DNA of 64,000 bases from Pseudobdellovibrionaceae bacterium (GCA_023898385.1 CP060220.1:1674001-1738000), one strand, 5' to 3'. Numbered from the stretch's first letter, positions 33,208-41,900 are shown. Program-made: numbers and translations. Notes: generated by a model not told the origin, from the letters alone.

Positions 33208-33768
33208 ATGATTCAAAAAATTGCTATTCGCCTTCTTTTTCTGGGGGCTGCTTTTGCCATTAGTATCCTTGCTTTTGCTGAAACTCCTCCAGCCGAAATT
33301 TCAGGGCGCGACCTCGTCACAGGAAAAGATTTTCACTTTGATATCAAACAAAAACCGACGGCTTTGGTATTTTTGTCGGCCCGCTGCCCTTGTTCAAATA
33401 GCCACATTGAGCACATTAATAAATTGGCAAAACAACACCCCTCTGTGCAGTTTGTGGGTGTTCATTCCAATCAAAATGAGTCCGTCTCTGAATCCCATGC
33501 TTATTTTTCAAAATATCACCTATCGTTTCCTGTCATTCATGATAACGATGCCGCTTTAGCCAATGCCGTCGGGGCTTTGAAAACGCCCCACGTGTTTGTG
33601 TACGATACGACGTTGACTCTACGGTATCGCGGCGGCGTAACCAGCTCTAGCCAAATGGAGAAGGCAAAAAAACTTCACCTTTCTGATTTTTTATCTGAAT
33701 TTGAACGTGGTTCAGCAACTTTGCTCACCGAAGTTCGATCGTTGGGCTGTTATATCAAAAGAAAGTAG
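33208..33768 (+). CDS. Exported thioredoxin-fold redoxin with CPC site
   Basis: About 186 residues with a signal peptide (LLFLGAAFAISILAFA). The fold pattern is AhpC/TSA-redoxin: PTALVFLSARCPCSNSH, VQFVGVHSNQNES, then TPHVFVYD with the cis-proline. The active site is CPC (Cys60, Cys62), not CxxC, so it is peroxiredoxin-like or a metal-binding relative rather than a standard thioredoxin. It is followed nine bases later by a YtkA-like lipoprotein gene and then a beta-barrel gene. Redoxin plus YtkA-type genes often occur with copper handling or cytochrome oxidase assembly, so metal delivery is a guess. Confidence 0.75.
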   Translation: MIQKIAIRLLFLGAAFAISILAFAETPPAEISGRDLVTGKDFHFDIKQKPTALVFLSARCPCSNSHIEHINKLAKQHPSVQFVGVHSNQNESVSESHAYFSKYHLSFPVIHDNDAALANAVGALKTPHVFVYDTTLTLRYRGGVTSSSQMEKAKKLHLSDFLSEFERGSATLLTEVRSLGCYIKRK

Positions 33769-33776
33769 GTCAAAAT

Positions 33777-34226
33777 ATGAAGGGGTTTTTCGTACTGATC
33801 GGAATACTTGCGCTTGCTATTAGCGGCTGCCAGGCAAAAGCACCAGTTCAACCCACAAAAACACCGATTTCTGTGAACCAAACATGCGCTTTGTTTTTTT
33901 CAAACTCAGGTTTGTGTGCTGAACTCACCTGGATTGAAAAACCACAGGGGCCGACCAAAGCCACTTTCGAAATTCGCTTTTTTCAGTCGAGCGATCCTCA
34001 ACAATTGACCACTTCAATCAACTACAACGTAAATGTTGAATTCCTTATGCCTTCCATGGGGCATGGGTTAGGATCTAGGCCCTTTACAATGACTGAAACA
34101 TCTCCTGGCCTATTCACTGTCACTGATGTTTACTTTTCCATGCCCGGCGACTGGGAAATCACCATTTTATTGATTTCAAACGAACAACAGATTGTAGATC
34201 AGTCTACCTATGCGTTTATTCTTTAA
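33777..34226 (+). CDS. YtkA/FixH-like lipoprotein
   Basis: 149 residues. Signal peptide ending AISGC, so lipidated. The second half (VNVEFLMPSMGHG ... SPGLFTVTDVYFSMPGDWEITI) matches YtkA-like beta-sandwich domains, whose Met and His residues (MPSMGHG) often appear in copper-linked or oxidase-assembly proteins. AGGTC lies before the ATG. The stop overlaps the next gene by 17 bases. Together with the exported redoxin this suggests a periplasmic metal or redox pathway. Confidence 0.75.
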   Translation: MKGFFVLIGILALAISGCQAKAPVQPTKTPISVNQTCALFFSNSGLCAELTWIEKPQGPTKATFEIRFFQSSDPQQLTTSINYNVNVEFLMPSMGHGLGSRPFTMTETSPGLFTVTDVYFSMPGDWEITILLISNEQQIVDQSTYAFIL

Positions 34227-35103
34227 GCTTTTACTGATTTTTGCTTCATCCTGTGTGGCAAGCCCTGCATGGTCCGCCTCGTGTTGTGGTGGCGGCACGA
34301 GCTTTCCATCCCTTATCAGTGGCGATTTTGAGTGGCAGTTTTCATCATCCCTCTCTTCATCACAGGTGCTTGCAGACTCGAACATCAGCGGAACCACAAT
34401 TGCCCGTACGGATGATTTTCGTTTGTCATCAAACACTTTGAGCCTAATGGGAAGTTATTTGCTATCGGATCTTTGGCAAGTGGGAATAGTTTTGCCCGTC
34501 ACTGAAAACTCGTACAAAGCGTCAACTCATAAACACTATTCATTGGGTGACACTGAAGTTTTTCTTGGTTACGAAGCCCTTCCTGAAACGACATTTTCTC
34601 TTTGGAAACCGAGAGCCATTGTTTACCTGCGTATGATTTTGCCCACAGGCCTTTCCATTTACGATTCGGTCAACCCCCTTGAACAGCCTGCAACAGGACG
34701 AGGATTTTTCACTCCAAGCATGGGGGTTTTTATTTTTAAAACCTGGTCGCACTGGGACCTTCAAGCACTTGCGGCCATTGAGACACCCCTTGAGCAAAGG
34801 TTTAATGAAATTCTGTATCGTCCCCAGTGGAATTATCGCGGATTGATCGGCGCCGGCTATAGCTTTGCCAAGGGACTTCGAATCGGAGCAAGTGTGGCCC
34901 CTTCCTATGTGGGTGGTGTTGAAGTTCCATCACACCATGCCACTTCTAGCTCTTATTTTGATACATCAATAGTAACAAGCTTTATGCCCAACCCCAGTTG
35001 GTTATTTAGCGCGAGTTACACGGATCAGACCCTACTTCCCTCTTGGAACCAACCCCTGAGCCAGACCTTTAGCCTATTCATACAAAGACGAACGATGCTG
35101 TAG
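34210..35103 (+). CDS. Probable outer-membrane beta-barrel protein with SCCGGG N-terminus
   Basis: 297 residues. A signal peptide ending in AWSA is followed at once by SCCGGG, a vicinal cysteine pair at the mature N-terminus that could bind a metal or be oxidised by the neighbouring redoxin. The rest shows alternating strands and turns (VGIVLPVTENSYK, YSLGDTEVFLGYE, RIGASVAPSYVGG) like transporter-type barrels, though the C-terminus lacks the terminal Phe typical of many barrels. It is third in the redoxin-YtkA operon, overlapping by 17 bases. Confidence 0.62.
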   Translation: MRLFFKLLLIFASSCVASPAWSASCCGGGTSFPSLISGDFEWQFSSSLSSSQVLADSNISGTTIARTDDFRLSSNTLSLMGSYLLSDLWQVGIVLPVTENSYKASTHKHYSLGDTEVFLGYEALPETTFSLWKPRAIVYLRMILPTGLSIYDSVNPLEQPATGRGFFTPSMGVFIFKTWSHWDLQALAAIETPLEQRFNEILYRPQWNYRGLIGAGYSFAKGLRIGASVAPSYVGGVEVPSHHATSSSYFDTSIVTSFMPNPSWLFSASYTDQTLLPSWNQPLSQTFSLFIQRRTML

Positions 35104-35192
35104 GCAACATTTTCCCAGTCACGCGCCTAGAACTTTTTTGAAACAAAACTAACTGTGCCCCTCTTGGCGGCTTTATTCGTAAAATAATATAG

Positions 35193-35843
35193 ATGCCAGG
35201 TGCTATCTTGAAACGGAATATTTCTATATATGTCCTTTGGATATCTGTGGCTGTTCTTGCCGGAATAGCTTCGCCTGCTTTTGCCCAAAATCAACAACAA
35301 AAGGCTGGAGACTCGCTACAGAGTCGTGTGATTTTCTCACCGGGTTTTTTTATTCGCGATGAATATAAGAAAATGTCTGAGACCACGTACCAACAAATCA
35401 TGATGTGGGATGTACACCTGGGCTATCAGTTTAGCCAACGTTGGTATCTCGGAATGATGTATAGCTACGAGAGAGAGAGGGTGAACGCCGTAGATTACCC
35501 CATCGATGATATCTCGACGAAATACGAATACTCTCGAAGCGCCTATGGCGTCAGCGGCGGTTATATTTATTATTCCTACTACACCCGCCTTCACTACCTG
35601 TTCAATGCCGAATGGCAAGTGGACGAAAACAACGAGTCACTCACCTATGGTGATGGCTGGGGCATCCAAGCTGATGTAGGAATCAATTTTGAGTTATTTG
35701 GTTTTTTTCTGCTCGGGCCAAAACTTTCTTTTAAGCACATGGTGTACACTTCCCTCAAGCAAGCCACGGGCACATCACAACTGAGCCACGATCTTATAAA
35801 ACAAACTTGGGATCCCTATTTTAACATTTGGGTGGAGTTTTGA
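35193..35843 (+). CDS. Probable outer-membrane beta-barrel protein
   Basis: 216 residues. The signal peptide ends in PAFA. The mature part is rich in Tyr, Trp and alternating strands (HLGYQFSQRWYLGMMYSYE, GVSGGYIYYSYYTRLHY) and ends in WVEF, an aromatic C-terminus typical of barrels recognised by BamA. A small eight-strand barrel is likely. ATG at 35193 or TTG at 35208 (AGGTG upstream) are both possible starts. The next gene, a DUF2341 lipoprotein, overlaps its stop by one base, so they are probably made together. Confidence 0.65.
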   Translation: MPGAILKRNISIYVLWISVAVLAGIASPAFAQNQQQKAGDSLQSRVIFSPGFFIRDEYKKMSETTYQQIMMWDVHLGYQFSQRWYLGMMYSYERERVNAVDYPIDDISTKYEYSRSAYGVSGGYIYYSYYTRLHYLFNAEWQVDENNESLTYGDGWGIQADVGINFELFGFFLLGPKLSFKHMVYTSLKQATGTSQLSHDLIKQTWDPYFNIWVEF

Positions 35844-37447
35844 TGGCGGCTCTAATATCAGGACTCCTATTAGTTTTGATTGTGGGATGTGGACAGTTCC
35901 CTACCGATACGGGTCTTCGGGCGTCGAATGCTCTTTGTAGCGGAGTTAACCCCGTAAAACCCCTTCCTGGCCTGCCAACACTTTTGAACAACATTTTTTA
36001 TCCCATGGCGGGAATCCAAGACCCCAGCGAAGACTGTGACTTCACCTATCGGCGTACCATCACGTTAGATACTGCCACAGATCAAGACGACAAACAGGTG
36101 AAAATCATAATTGATAGCTCCAACTTTGATTACGCCAATGCACTCAGTGATGGTGCGGACCTTCGCTTTTTGGATCAGTCGTATAATATCTTCGATCATT
36201 GGATCGAAGTTTGGGACACCACGGGTACCTCTATCGTCTGGGTGAGAGTTCCAACGTCTGGCACAGATGAGTTTTTCATGCACTACGGAAACACATCTGC
36301 CACCGATGCATCTGATGCAGGTGCCACTTTTAGCTACACCTCAGCCCGCGCCATTTATTGGGAACTGCAAAACAGTGGGACGCACACAAAAAGTATGGCC
36401 AGTTATAGCCAAGCCAATACGGTCACGGTGCAAACATCAGGTGGCCCATCCACTGTGGTCATTGGCAAAAACTCTGTGGGTGCCGTGGCCAGCGCCATTC
36501 AAGGCGCGATCAGTGTTACTGGCGCCATTTCCGGCCGAGCTTTAGATAGCGGTGGTGGTCGCGATACCATTTCTGCACTCACTTTGCGTGGCCAGATCTT
36601 TGGCTATCCCATCTCTCGGGGAACAGATCGCTGGGAAATTCTAAACCCCGGCACCGCAGATGCAAACATCTCGATTACAAATTACAACGGCTCTGGCGGA
36701 CTTCTTGGCACAACCAACACGGTCATCACCGCAGGGCAATTGTTAGAAGTCGCAGCTGACGTGACCTTCGGAATTTTAGAGAGTGATCAAAATATTCTTG
36801 CAGGGTACTCCGTCAATAATGCCACGGACGGAATGACACTGGTACCAGCCTCTACTCAACTCGTAGGGGTTAACTCAAACACGGGATCTCTGGGTGTGAC
36901 CCAGGACGGGACCACCGGCACTATTTACTATAGCACGGGAGCCATTGTTCCCTTCTCAGGAGATCGCGGTGACAGTATCACAGTCAATGTTGGTACTGCC
37001 ACTCAGGGGCAGGCGGCAGCAGTGAATATCATTGCCAATCAACCCATTGTGGCCGTCGCCCAGGCCGACTCGGATGGAAGCGACACCTGCAGTTTTTGGC
37101 CCCCCTCAGAGTTTAGCCGCGACTATGTGTTACCCGCAGATAGCCAATATATCGCAGCCGCAACTCTCTATGACAGCACCATCACTGTGTATAATGCCGA
37201 CACCACCGTTTATGGAAGCTGTACGGCCACCTCTGATGGACTCACGCCGCACAAATGTTGGTTTGGGCGCACAGGCTCGGGAATAGAATTCAACGCCGGT
37301 ACACGAATTTCTTCAGATAAACCCTTTTACATTTATTACGAGTACTCCGACCAAGATGAAACAAATATACTTGGTCCCAAGCAGGGGCGGCTTCTTTCAG
37401 ACATTGAGCCCGTAGCCACTGTGGGGCCCGAGTATGAGGTCTATTAA
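35843..37447 (+). CDS. Lipoprotein with DUF2341 domain
   Basis: About 534 residues. The signal peptide ends in LIVGC. The segment CDFTYRRTITLD ... ADLRFLDQSYNIFDHWIEVWD ... WVRVP ... FFMHYGN matches DUF2341, a beta-sandwich found in surface proteins. The remainder (about 165-534) is beta-rich, with many Gly/Thr/Ser, and has no motif I know; it contains a few isolated cysteines. The ATG at 35843 overlaps the previous stop (TGATG) and has GGTGGAG upstream. Confidence 0.78.
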   Translation: MAALISGLLLVLIVGCGQFPTDTGLRASNALCSGVNPVKPLPGLPTLLNNIFYPMAGIQDPSEDCDFTYRRTITLDTATDQDDKQVKIIIDSSNFDYANALSDGADLRFLDQSYNIFDHWIEVWDTTGTSIVWVRVPTSGTDEFFMHYGNTSATDASDAGATFSYTSARAIYWELQNSGTHTKSMASYSQANTVTVQTSGGPSTVVIGKNSVGAVASAIQGAISVTGAISGRALDSGGGRDTISALTLRGQIFGYPISRGTDRWEILNPGTADANISITNYNGSGGLLGTTNTVITAGQLLEVAADVTFGILESDQNILAGYSVNNATDGMTLVPASTQLVGVNSNTGSLGVTQDGTTGTIYYSTGAIVPFSGDRGDSITVNVGTATQGQAAAVNIIANQPIVAVAQADSDGSDTCSFWPPSEFSRDYVLPADSQYIAAATLYDSTITVYNADTTVYGSCTATSDGLTPHKCWFGRTGSGIEFNAGTRISSDKPFYIYYEYSDQDETNILGPKQGRLLSDIEPVATVGPEYEVY

Positions 37448-37575
37448 CGAGTCTCTGTCTGTCTGAAGGGGTCCGTGGTACTTGTCGCATTGCATTTAGC
37501 CCTTAACAATTCAATTTCCGTTGTCTATAACCGCTGGGCCAGTCCATTTTTGATCGGCACCCAAAGGAGGGTTCC

Positions 37576-38115
37576 ATGGTTCGAAGTCAAGCGTGGTTAA
37601 AATTAGATAGCTGCTCGATTGTGACTCATTTAGCAGTCATCGGTCTCGGCGTGGTTTTTGTCAGTGCCCTGGCACAAGTTAAAATATTTCTTCCATGGAC
37701 TCCCGTGCCCATCACCGGCCAAACTTTTGGGGTTTTGAGCCTTGCCCTCTTGCTGGGGCGAAAAAATGCCCTCATCACAACGGGTCTCTATTTGTTGGCT
37801 GGCTTTTTGGGTGCGCCCATATTTGCTGGTGGTGTGGGTGGCTTTTCCGTCGGCCCCACCTTTGGATATTTAGTGGGCATGTTGGCCGCTTCTATTGTTG
37901 TGGGAACACTGGCCGACCGCGGATGGAGTTCTCGCTTTAGCACAGCTCTTGTGGCTACTCTGGTAGGGCACCTTTTGATTTTTGGTTTTGGACTTTTGGT
38001 GCTAAGCTATTTTGTACCCCGCAGTCATTTGCTTGGTGCGGGTCTATGGCCATTTTTGCCCGGAGCAGGAGTGAAGTCGCTGCTAGCTGCTTTGATTGTT
38101 TCTAGATTTCGTTAA
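37576..38115 (+). CDS. bioY: Biotin transporter BioY
   Basis: 179 residues, five to six membrane helices. It has the BioY signatures PWTPVPITGQTFGV, LAGFLGAPIFAGGVGG and GPTFGYLVGM. BioY is the substrate-binding S-component for biotin uptake, alone or with an ECF energising module; no BioM/N gene is in this window. AAAGGAGGG lies six bases before the ATG. The gene is monocistronic. I saw no BirA-type operator upstream. Biotin uptake fits a host-dependent lifestyle but is common elsewhere. Confidence 0.93.
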   Translation: MVRSQAWLKLDSCSIVTHLAVIGLGVVFVSALAQVKIFLPWTPVPITGQTFGVLSLALLLGRKNALITTGLYLLAGFLGAPIFAGGVGGFSVGPTFGYLVGMLAASIVVGTLADRGWSSRFSTALVATLVGHLLIFGFGLLVLSYFVPRSHLLGAGLWPFLPGAGVKSLLAALIVSRFR

Positions 38116-38220
38116 TCTATTTTCTAGACTGGGTTATTGATTAAATGGCCCAGCTAAAAGGCGTTGTTTGTCTTACCGGCTTGTCTCTGCGTTCAAAACA
38201 GTGTTAACTTGAAAGCATAT

Positions 38221-38766
38221 ATGGCCATTTCCTTACAAAGTATTTTAGATCAAATAATTAATGGCTCCATATCAATGAGCCAGGTCGACCCAATTACGGA
38301 TCAAACTCTATTTGACCTTATGGCCAGCTTAAACATCAAAAGTCAGGATCTTCTCATTGTCCTTGAAGAACTTTTAATGAACTCGATGGAGCATGGCAAC
38401 AGTTCACCTACTTTTTTTTATTCAACGGGCGAGGTGTTGTTTTTCGTCCTACGTGATAAGGGAATGGGCATCCATGAAAATATCCCTCAGAACCCGAGAC
38501 TGAGTGATACCAAGGGTAAATCTACGACTTCCATTCTAAGACTCGCGTTGGAAGAAGGCATCACTGGCACGGGAACTGTAGGACGAGGTATGGGTCTTTT
38601 TTATCTATCAAAATTTGTGTCTGAACATGACGCCGAGGCCATTGTTGCGAGTAACCAAGGGTACATTCACCAAAATCGACATCAGTTTTTAGAACACACG
38701 ACAGCAAACGATACGGGTGGCACTATCGTTATACTGAAGGTAAAGGCGTCTGAGGTGGGACTGTGA
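38221..38766 (+). CDS. Histidine-kinase-like ATPase, anti-sigma-factor type
   Basis: 181 residues, a bare GHKL/HATPase domain. The N box reads EELLMNSMEHGN, the G1 box RDKGMGI, and GRGMGLFYLSKFV is the second glycine box. No dimerisation or receiver domain is present, as in RsbW/SpoIIAB-type switch kinases. I start it at ATG 38221; 19 upstream codons are unsupported. The last four bases overlap the GTG of the DUF4325 gene. The pairing suggests a regulatory switch in which this ATPase acts with the STAS-like partner. Confidence 0.72.
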   Translation: MAISLQSILDQIINGSISMSQVDPITDQTLFDLMASLNIKSQDLLIVLEELLMNSMEHGNSSPTFFYSTGEVLFFVLRDKGMGIHENIPQNPRLSDTKGKSTTSILRLALEEGITGTGTVGRGMGLFYLSKFVSEHDAEAIVASNQGYIHQNRHQFLEHTTANDTGGTIVILKVKASEVGL

Positions 38767-39053
38767 AGATTCGACTGGTTGAAATTGGTGGTGAATTTTG
38801 CACGTCTAGACGATCGCCAGCTCTGGAAAAACTCCGAGCTCTGACAAAGGAATGCCTTGATAAAGGAGAGTACCTTGAAATCTTAACCGAAGGAGTAAAG
38901 ATACTGACACCCTCCTTCATAGACGAATGGATTCCGCCGCTGATCATCGAATATGGGGAAGAAACATATCAAAAATTTATTCGTTTTGAGCCTGCGCTAG
39001 AAGGTTATTTAAAAGAGCAGGTTCAAAGAGGTGTCGCTGCCCGATTACCCTAA
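38763..39053 (+). CDS. STAS-like DUF4325 protein
   Basis: 96 residues. It resembles DUF4325: a first strand and ...GGEFCTSRRSPA, then a second strand ending in TPSFIDEWIPPLI, the STAS-like core of this family. The start is GTG within GTGA, overlapping the HATPase stop by four bases. Such HATPase-DUF4325 pairs occur in many bacteria, but their output is poorly known. By analogy with RsbV/RsbW it may be a partner or substrate of the ATPase. Its 3' end overlaps the decayed gene fragment on the other strand. Confidence 0.7.
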   Translation: MKIRLVEIGGEFCTSRRSPALEKLRALTKECLDKGEYLEILTEGVKILTPSFIDEWIPPLIIEYGEETYQKFIRFEPALEGYLKEQVQRGVAARLP

Positions 39054-39164
39054 GTCCCTGAATAGGAATTTGCTCGGCGGCGCAAGGTCTCTATACTTAA
39101 AAGTAGTGAATTTGGTTTTGCTCACAGATTTATGGTCCTCTTTCAAGGTCGAAAATTTTAGACG
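39045..39164 (-). pseudogene. Decayed duplicate of the 3' end of the DUF1543-like gene
   Basis: Reading on past the TAG stop of the neighbouring gene in the same frame gives a run ending TAA at 39045 whose middle, HKSVSKTKFTTFKYRDLAP, matches HAFEGKSKIINFKYRDLAP of the intact gene, with FKYRDLAP identical. DNA similarity over about 75 bases is obvious by eye. There is no start codon or N-terminal part. It is a partial tandem duplication left as a fossil. Confidence 0.65.
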
Positions 39165-39410
39165 CTAGATTTTTTTACCAGAAACCGGTGCAAGATCTCT
39201 GTACTTGAAATTAATGATCTTGGATTTCCCTTCAAAAGCATGGTCCTGCTGCAAGGCTACCCTAAAACCATCAATGGCCTGGATTTCCTGTAAGCCATCC
39301 ACGTGCATTCGTTTGGCCTTAAACTCTTCGTGCGTTTTGATTTTAGATCTAGCTTCTGCAAAAGACTCTGCTGCTACAAAAAAAATTAGCATGTGATTCA
39401 TATAGGCCAT
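39165..39410 (-). CDS. DUF1543-like small protein
   Basis: About 81 residues. The pattern FVAAESFAEARSKIKTHEEF, then MHVDGLQEIQAIDGFRVAL and FKYRDLAP, resembles DUF1543, a small cytoplasmic family of unknown role. I chose the ATG at 39410 (CAGGA upstream); the frame continues nine codons further. The intact gene is followed in frame by a decayed copy of its own tail. It shares its strand with the TfoX-like gene upstream. Confidence 0.5.
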   Translation of the reverse strand: MAYMNHMLIFFVAAESFAEARSKIKTHEEFKAKRMHVDGLQEIQAIDGFRVALQQDHAFEGKSKIINFKYRDLAPVSGKKI

Positions 39411-39455
39411 CACACACATCCTGATCGTAAAAACCACAATGGACTAAATAGAGAT

Positions 39456-39854
39456 TCACTTTTTTCTCTCCTTTCGTGGAGACTTTGCTCCAGTTTTTTT
39501 CTTTTTTCGGGGCTTCGGCACAGAGCCAAATCTTAAATCATTTTGCGATATTTTCTCACCGATACTCATGGCTACTTGTTCAAAATCTTCATCCGACGAT
39601 GGCAGATACAACCACTTGGCCAAAACTTTATGGGGCGATAATTGGGGAAACTCCCGGATCAGCGATTCGTGATGTTCTCGCTCCGTGGGCAGTAAAATGC
39701 CTTGCCAGTTTGGGTCCGAATCATTTTCGGCAAGACACATCACGATTTTTCCTCGCAAATAAGCTGAGCGACACCCAAACATATGACGAGCTTCAAAAGT
39801 CATGTCATCCTCAAAGGGTTCAAATGCCCATTCTGTGTCAAATTTCTTCGCCAA
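39456..39854 (-). CDS. TfoX N-terminal-domain-like protein with basic tail
   Basis: About 132 residues. ARHMFGCRSAYLRGKIVMCL and the following VLAKWLYLPSSDEDFEQVA resemble TfoX-N/YjbR-type domains, which occur in competence regulators and in many small proteins of unknown role. The C-terminus (KPRKKKKTGAKSPRKERKK) is highly basic and may bind nucleic acid. The start is probably TTG at 39854, with AAGGGAG upstream; the frame extends to 39899. Confidence in the family is moderate at best. Confidence 0.5.
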   Translation of the reverse strand: MAKKFDTEWAFEPFEDDMTFEARHMFGCRSAYLRGKIVMCLAENDSDPNWQGILLPTEREHHESLIREFPQLSPHKVLAKWLYLPSSDEDFEQVAMSIGEKISQNDLRFGSVPKPRKKKKTGAKSPRKERKK

Positions 39855-39909
39855 ACAGAAGCTCCCTTCTCGAATCTGAAAAAAACCGAAGGCCAACACC
39901 CGTCCGTAT

Positions 39910-40659
39910 TCAAAGGCTCAGTTTTTTGCCTTTAAAAAACACATTGGCTGGCCCCAAAAAACTTCTCTTGTTTCCGTCAATAATCAGGCCATGGCCATCG
40001 GCACACGCCACCACCGGATATTTTGAGATCAATGAATACATCAACATGGCCTCGTTCATGCGTTTTGAGTTCACATAGTGCGGATAAAATTCAAAATTAA
40101 CAAGATTCATCCCTTTCAGATTTTTAAGCCCCACGTCGTTATCATCGACCTCATAGGGGGGAAAGTGCGCCATCTCTATGTTGGGTGTTAAAATAATAGC
40201 CCCTGCACTCAGACCAGCTAAAACTCCGCCATTTTGCGCAAAACTTTTGAACCTTTTCAACAGCCCTGTTTTTCGCAAATGTTTTAAAAAATAAAATGTA
40301 TTGCCACCAGCCAAGTAAATGACGTCACTGGAAAGGGCTTTTTGCAAAGACTGGTCGGTGATCGGCTGATCTGGCGCCAGGTAGTGAAAGTCCGTGGCTC
40401 CAAATCCTCGATAGCGCCGCTGAAAACGGCTGTAATAAACTGCGGCGCCCTCATGACAGTAAGGGATATAAGTCATGCGGATTTTTCGCTTTGGACCCAC
40501 GAGATCCATCAGGCCCTGGTGCAATTGCCGGTTTGCCGCCAATTGCCCGCCTGAATACATTACTAACTTCACCTGATTGGCCACAGTGGATGCCACCCTT
40601 TCTGACTCTGGAGGTCCAGTTTCACCTGGTCCTTTATCCTGTTTCCATAATTTTCCCAA
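39910..40659 (-). CDS. Peptidase family S51 protein (PepE/cyanophycinase-like)
   Basis: 249 residues. The nucleophile elbow GLSAGA places Ser151 as the catalytic residue. DVIYLAGGNTFYFLKHL and the N-terminal VKLVMYSGG strand are family features. S51 members are alpha-aspartyl dipeptidases or cyanophycinases acting on Asp-containing peptides; this one is PepE-like in length. The probable start is TTG at 40659, with GGTGAA upstream. It is divergent from the PilZ gene, 23 bases away, so their promoters overlap each other's coding starts. Confidence 0.8.
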   Translation of the reverse strand: MGKLWKQDKGPGETGPPESERVASTVANQVKLVMYSGGQLAANRQLHQGLMDLVGPKRKIRMTYIPYCHEGAAVYYSRFQRRYRGFGATDFHYLAPDQPITDQSLQKALSSDVIYLAGGNTFYFLKHLRKTGLLKRFKSFAQNGGVLAGLSAGAIILTPNIEMAHFPPYEVDDNDVGLKNLKGMNLVNFEFYPHYVNSKRMNEAMLMYSLISKYPVVACADGHGLIIDGNKRSFLGPANVFFKGKKLSL

Positions 40660-40682
40660 GTCAATTCACCGAAAAGAACGGT

Positions 40683-41288
40683 ATGACCGACGAAGCAAAA
40701 AAGTTTATCTCCCGCGCGCCCAGGTACTCTCTCCGGCCTGGCGACGACCAGTATTTTAGATATGCCTTTGCCGGCGATCGGACCCACACCTTTACCACCC
40801 GATTTGTGAATATATCGATGTCGGGCCTGGCATTTATCACTGATCTAGAACATTCTCCGCAGATGGGAGATCGAATTAAGGTGGAGTTCCCCATCGATAC
40901 GGGAGAGCATGTGGCTTGGTGGGCTCGAGTCATTCGAATTGAAGAGTACATTGAGAAGAAAAAATTCCCTGACCCTCTGAATGAGGAGCCACCTCAGGTC
41001 ATCGTGGCCGTTACCTTTGATCACCTGCCCGAGGGTCACCACGAGGCCGTTCGCAAATCGGTAGAACATAAATTTGCGGAGATTTCGCGGCGAGCGCGAC
41101 AAGAGCGCATGGATCAAGCTTTTGAATATCTCGAAGACAACGGGAAGCAACTTTTTATTATGGTCGCAGCCCTTTTGTTTACAGCCTTCGCCCTTTGGTG
41201 GCTGGCTCAGCCCTCAGACAACTATGACCCCTCTATCGGGACACCGTGGGGCGAGCGCTTTAGGAACTCGCCCAGCGACAACAAATAA
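40683..41288 (+). CDS. PilZ-domain protein with C-terminal membrane anchor
   Basis: 201 residues. RYSLR (RxxxR) near the N-terminus and NISMSG (NxSxxG) match both parts of the PilZ c-di-GMP site, so binding is expected. After the domain comes a charged helix (SRRARQERMDQAFEYLE), then one hydrophobic segment (LFIMVAALLFTAFALWWLA) and a short tail, suggesting a tail-anchored inner-membrane protein. This makes it a plausible effector of the GGDEF protein at 30.2 kb. It is convergent with yceI. Confidence 0.85.
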   Translation: MTDEAKKFISRAPRYSLRPGDDQYFRYAFAGDRTHTFTTRFVNISMSGLAFITDLEHSPQMGDRIKVEFPIDTGEHVAWWARVIRIEEYIEKKKFPDPLNEEPPQVIVAVTFDHLPEGHHEAVRKSVEHKFAEISRRARQERMDQAFEYLEDNGKQLFIMVAALLFTAFALWWLAQPSDNYDPSIGTPWGERFRNSPSDNK

Positions 41289-41300
41289 GCGGCAAAAGTT

Positions 41301-41900
41301 TTAACCCGCTTTGCTTGTTGGGGCGGCTTTTTTATCTTCGGCCTTTTCAGACACTTTAAATTGCAAAATGATTTCATCTTTAATCACTTTGTCGGCAGCC
41401 AGCTTAAAAAAGTTTGCTGAACCATAAGTGATTCCAAATTTTGTACGGTCAAATTTTAATGTTCCCAAGTAGAGAGATCCATTTTTAGCAAATCGAACCA
41501 CCACGGGTAGGGTTTTGTCTTTTATTGTCATTTGTGCCTGCAAAGTGTTGTCGTTGATTTGCTTTTCAACCACCAGTTTGGCCGTGGGATATTTTTCAAC
41601 TTCGAAAAAGTCACCGCTTTTTACGTGGTCCATAAATTTCTTTTTCCAGTCTCCGGTAAGATCCATCACGGTAAAAGAAGCCATGTCCATCACAAACTCC
41701 CCACCAACGATTTTGCCATCTTTCACTTTACCGGTGGCCGACTTTAAAAAAATATTTCCAGAGTGACCGTCGCCCACTTTTTTTGAGGCTGACCACTTGA
41801 AGCTACTTTTTTTAAGATCAAATTCCACAGTCTGCTCGCTGGCAAACACAGTCGACGAAAATAATGCTAAAAATAAAACTGAAACCCATTGAATTTTCAT
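41301..41900 (-). CDS. YceI family periplasmic protein
   Basis: 199 residues. A signal peptide ending in VFAS precedes the lipocalin-like YceI fold: FDLKKSSFKWSASKKVGDGHSG, GGEFVMDMASF, KSGDFFEVEKYPTAKL, KFGITYGSANFF. YceI proteins bind isoprenoid or amphiphilic molecules in the periplasm. The C-terminus has a Lys/Ala-rich tail. The start codon overlaps the rhomboid stop by four bases (ATGA). Last gene in the recQ-aat-rhomboid-yceI operon. Confidence 0.92.
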   Translation of the reverse strand: MKIQWVSVLFLALFSSTVFASEQTVEFDLKKSSFKWSASKKVGDGHSGNIFLKSATGKVKDGKIVGGEFVMDMASFTVMDLTGDWKKKFMDHVKSGDFFEVEKYPTAKLVVEKQINDNTLQAQMTIKDKTLPVVVRFAKNGSLYLGTLKFDRTKFGITYGSANFFKLAADKVIKDEIILQFKVSEKAEDKKAAPTSKAG

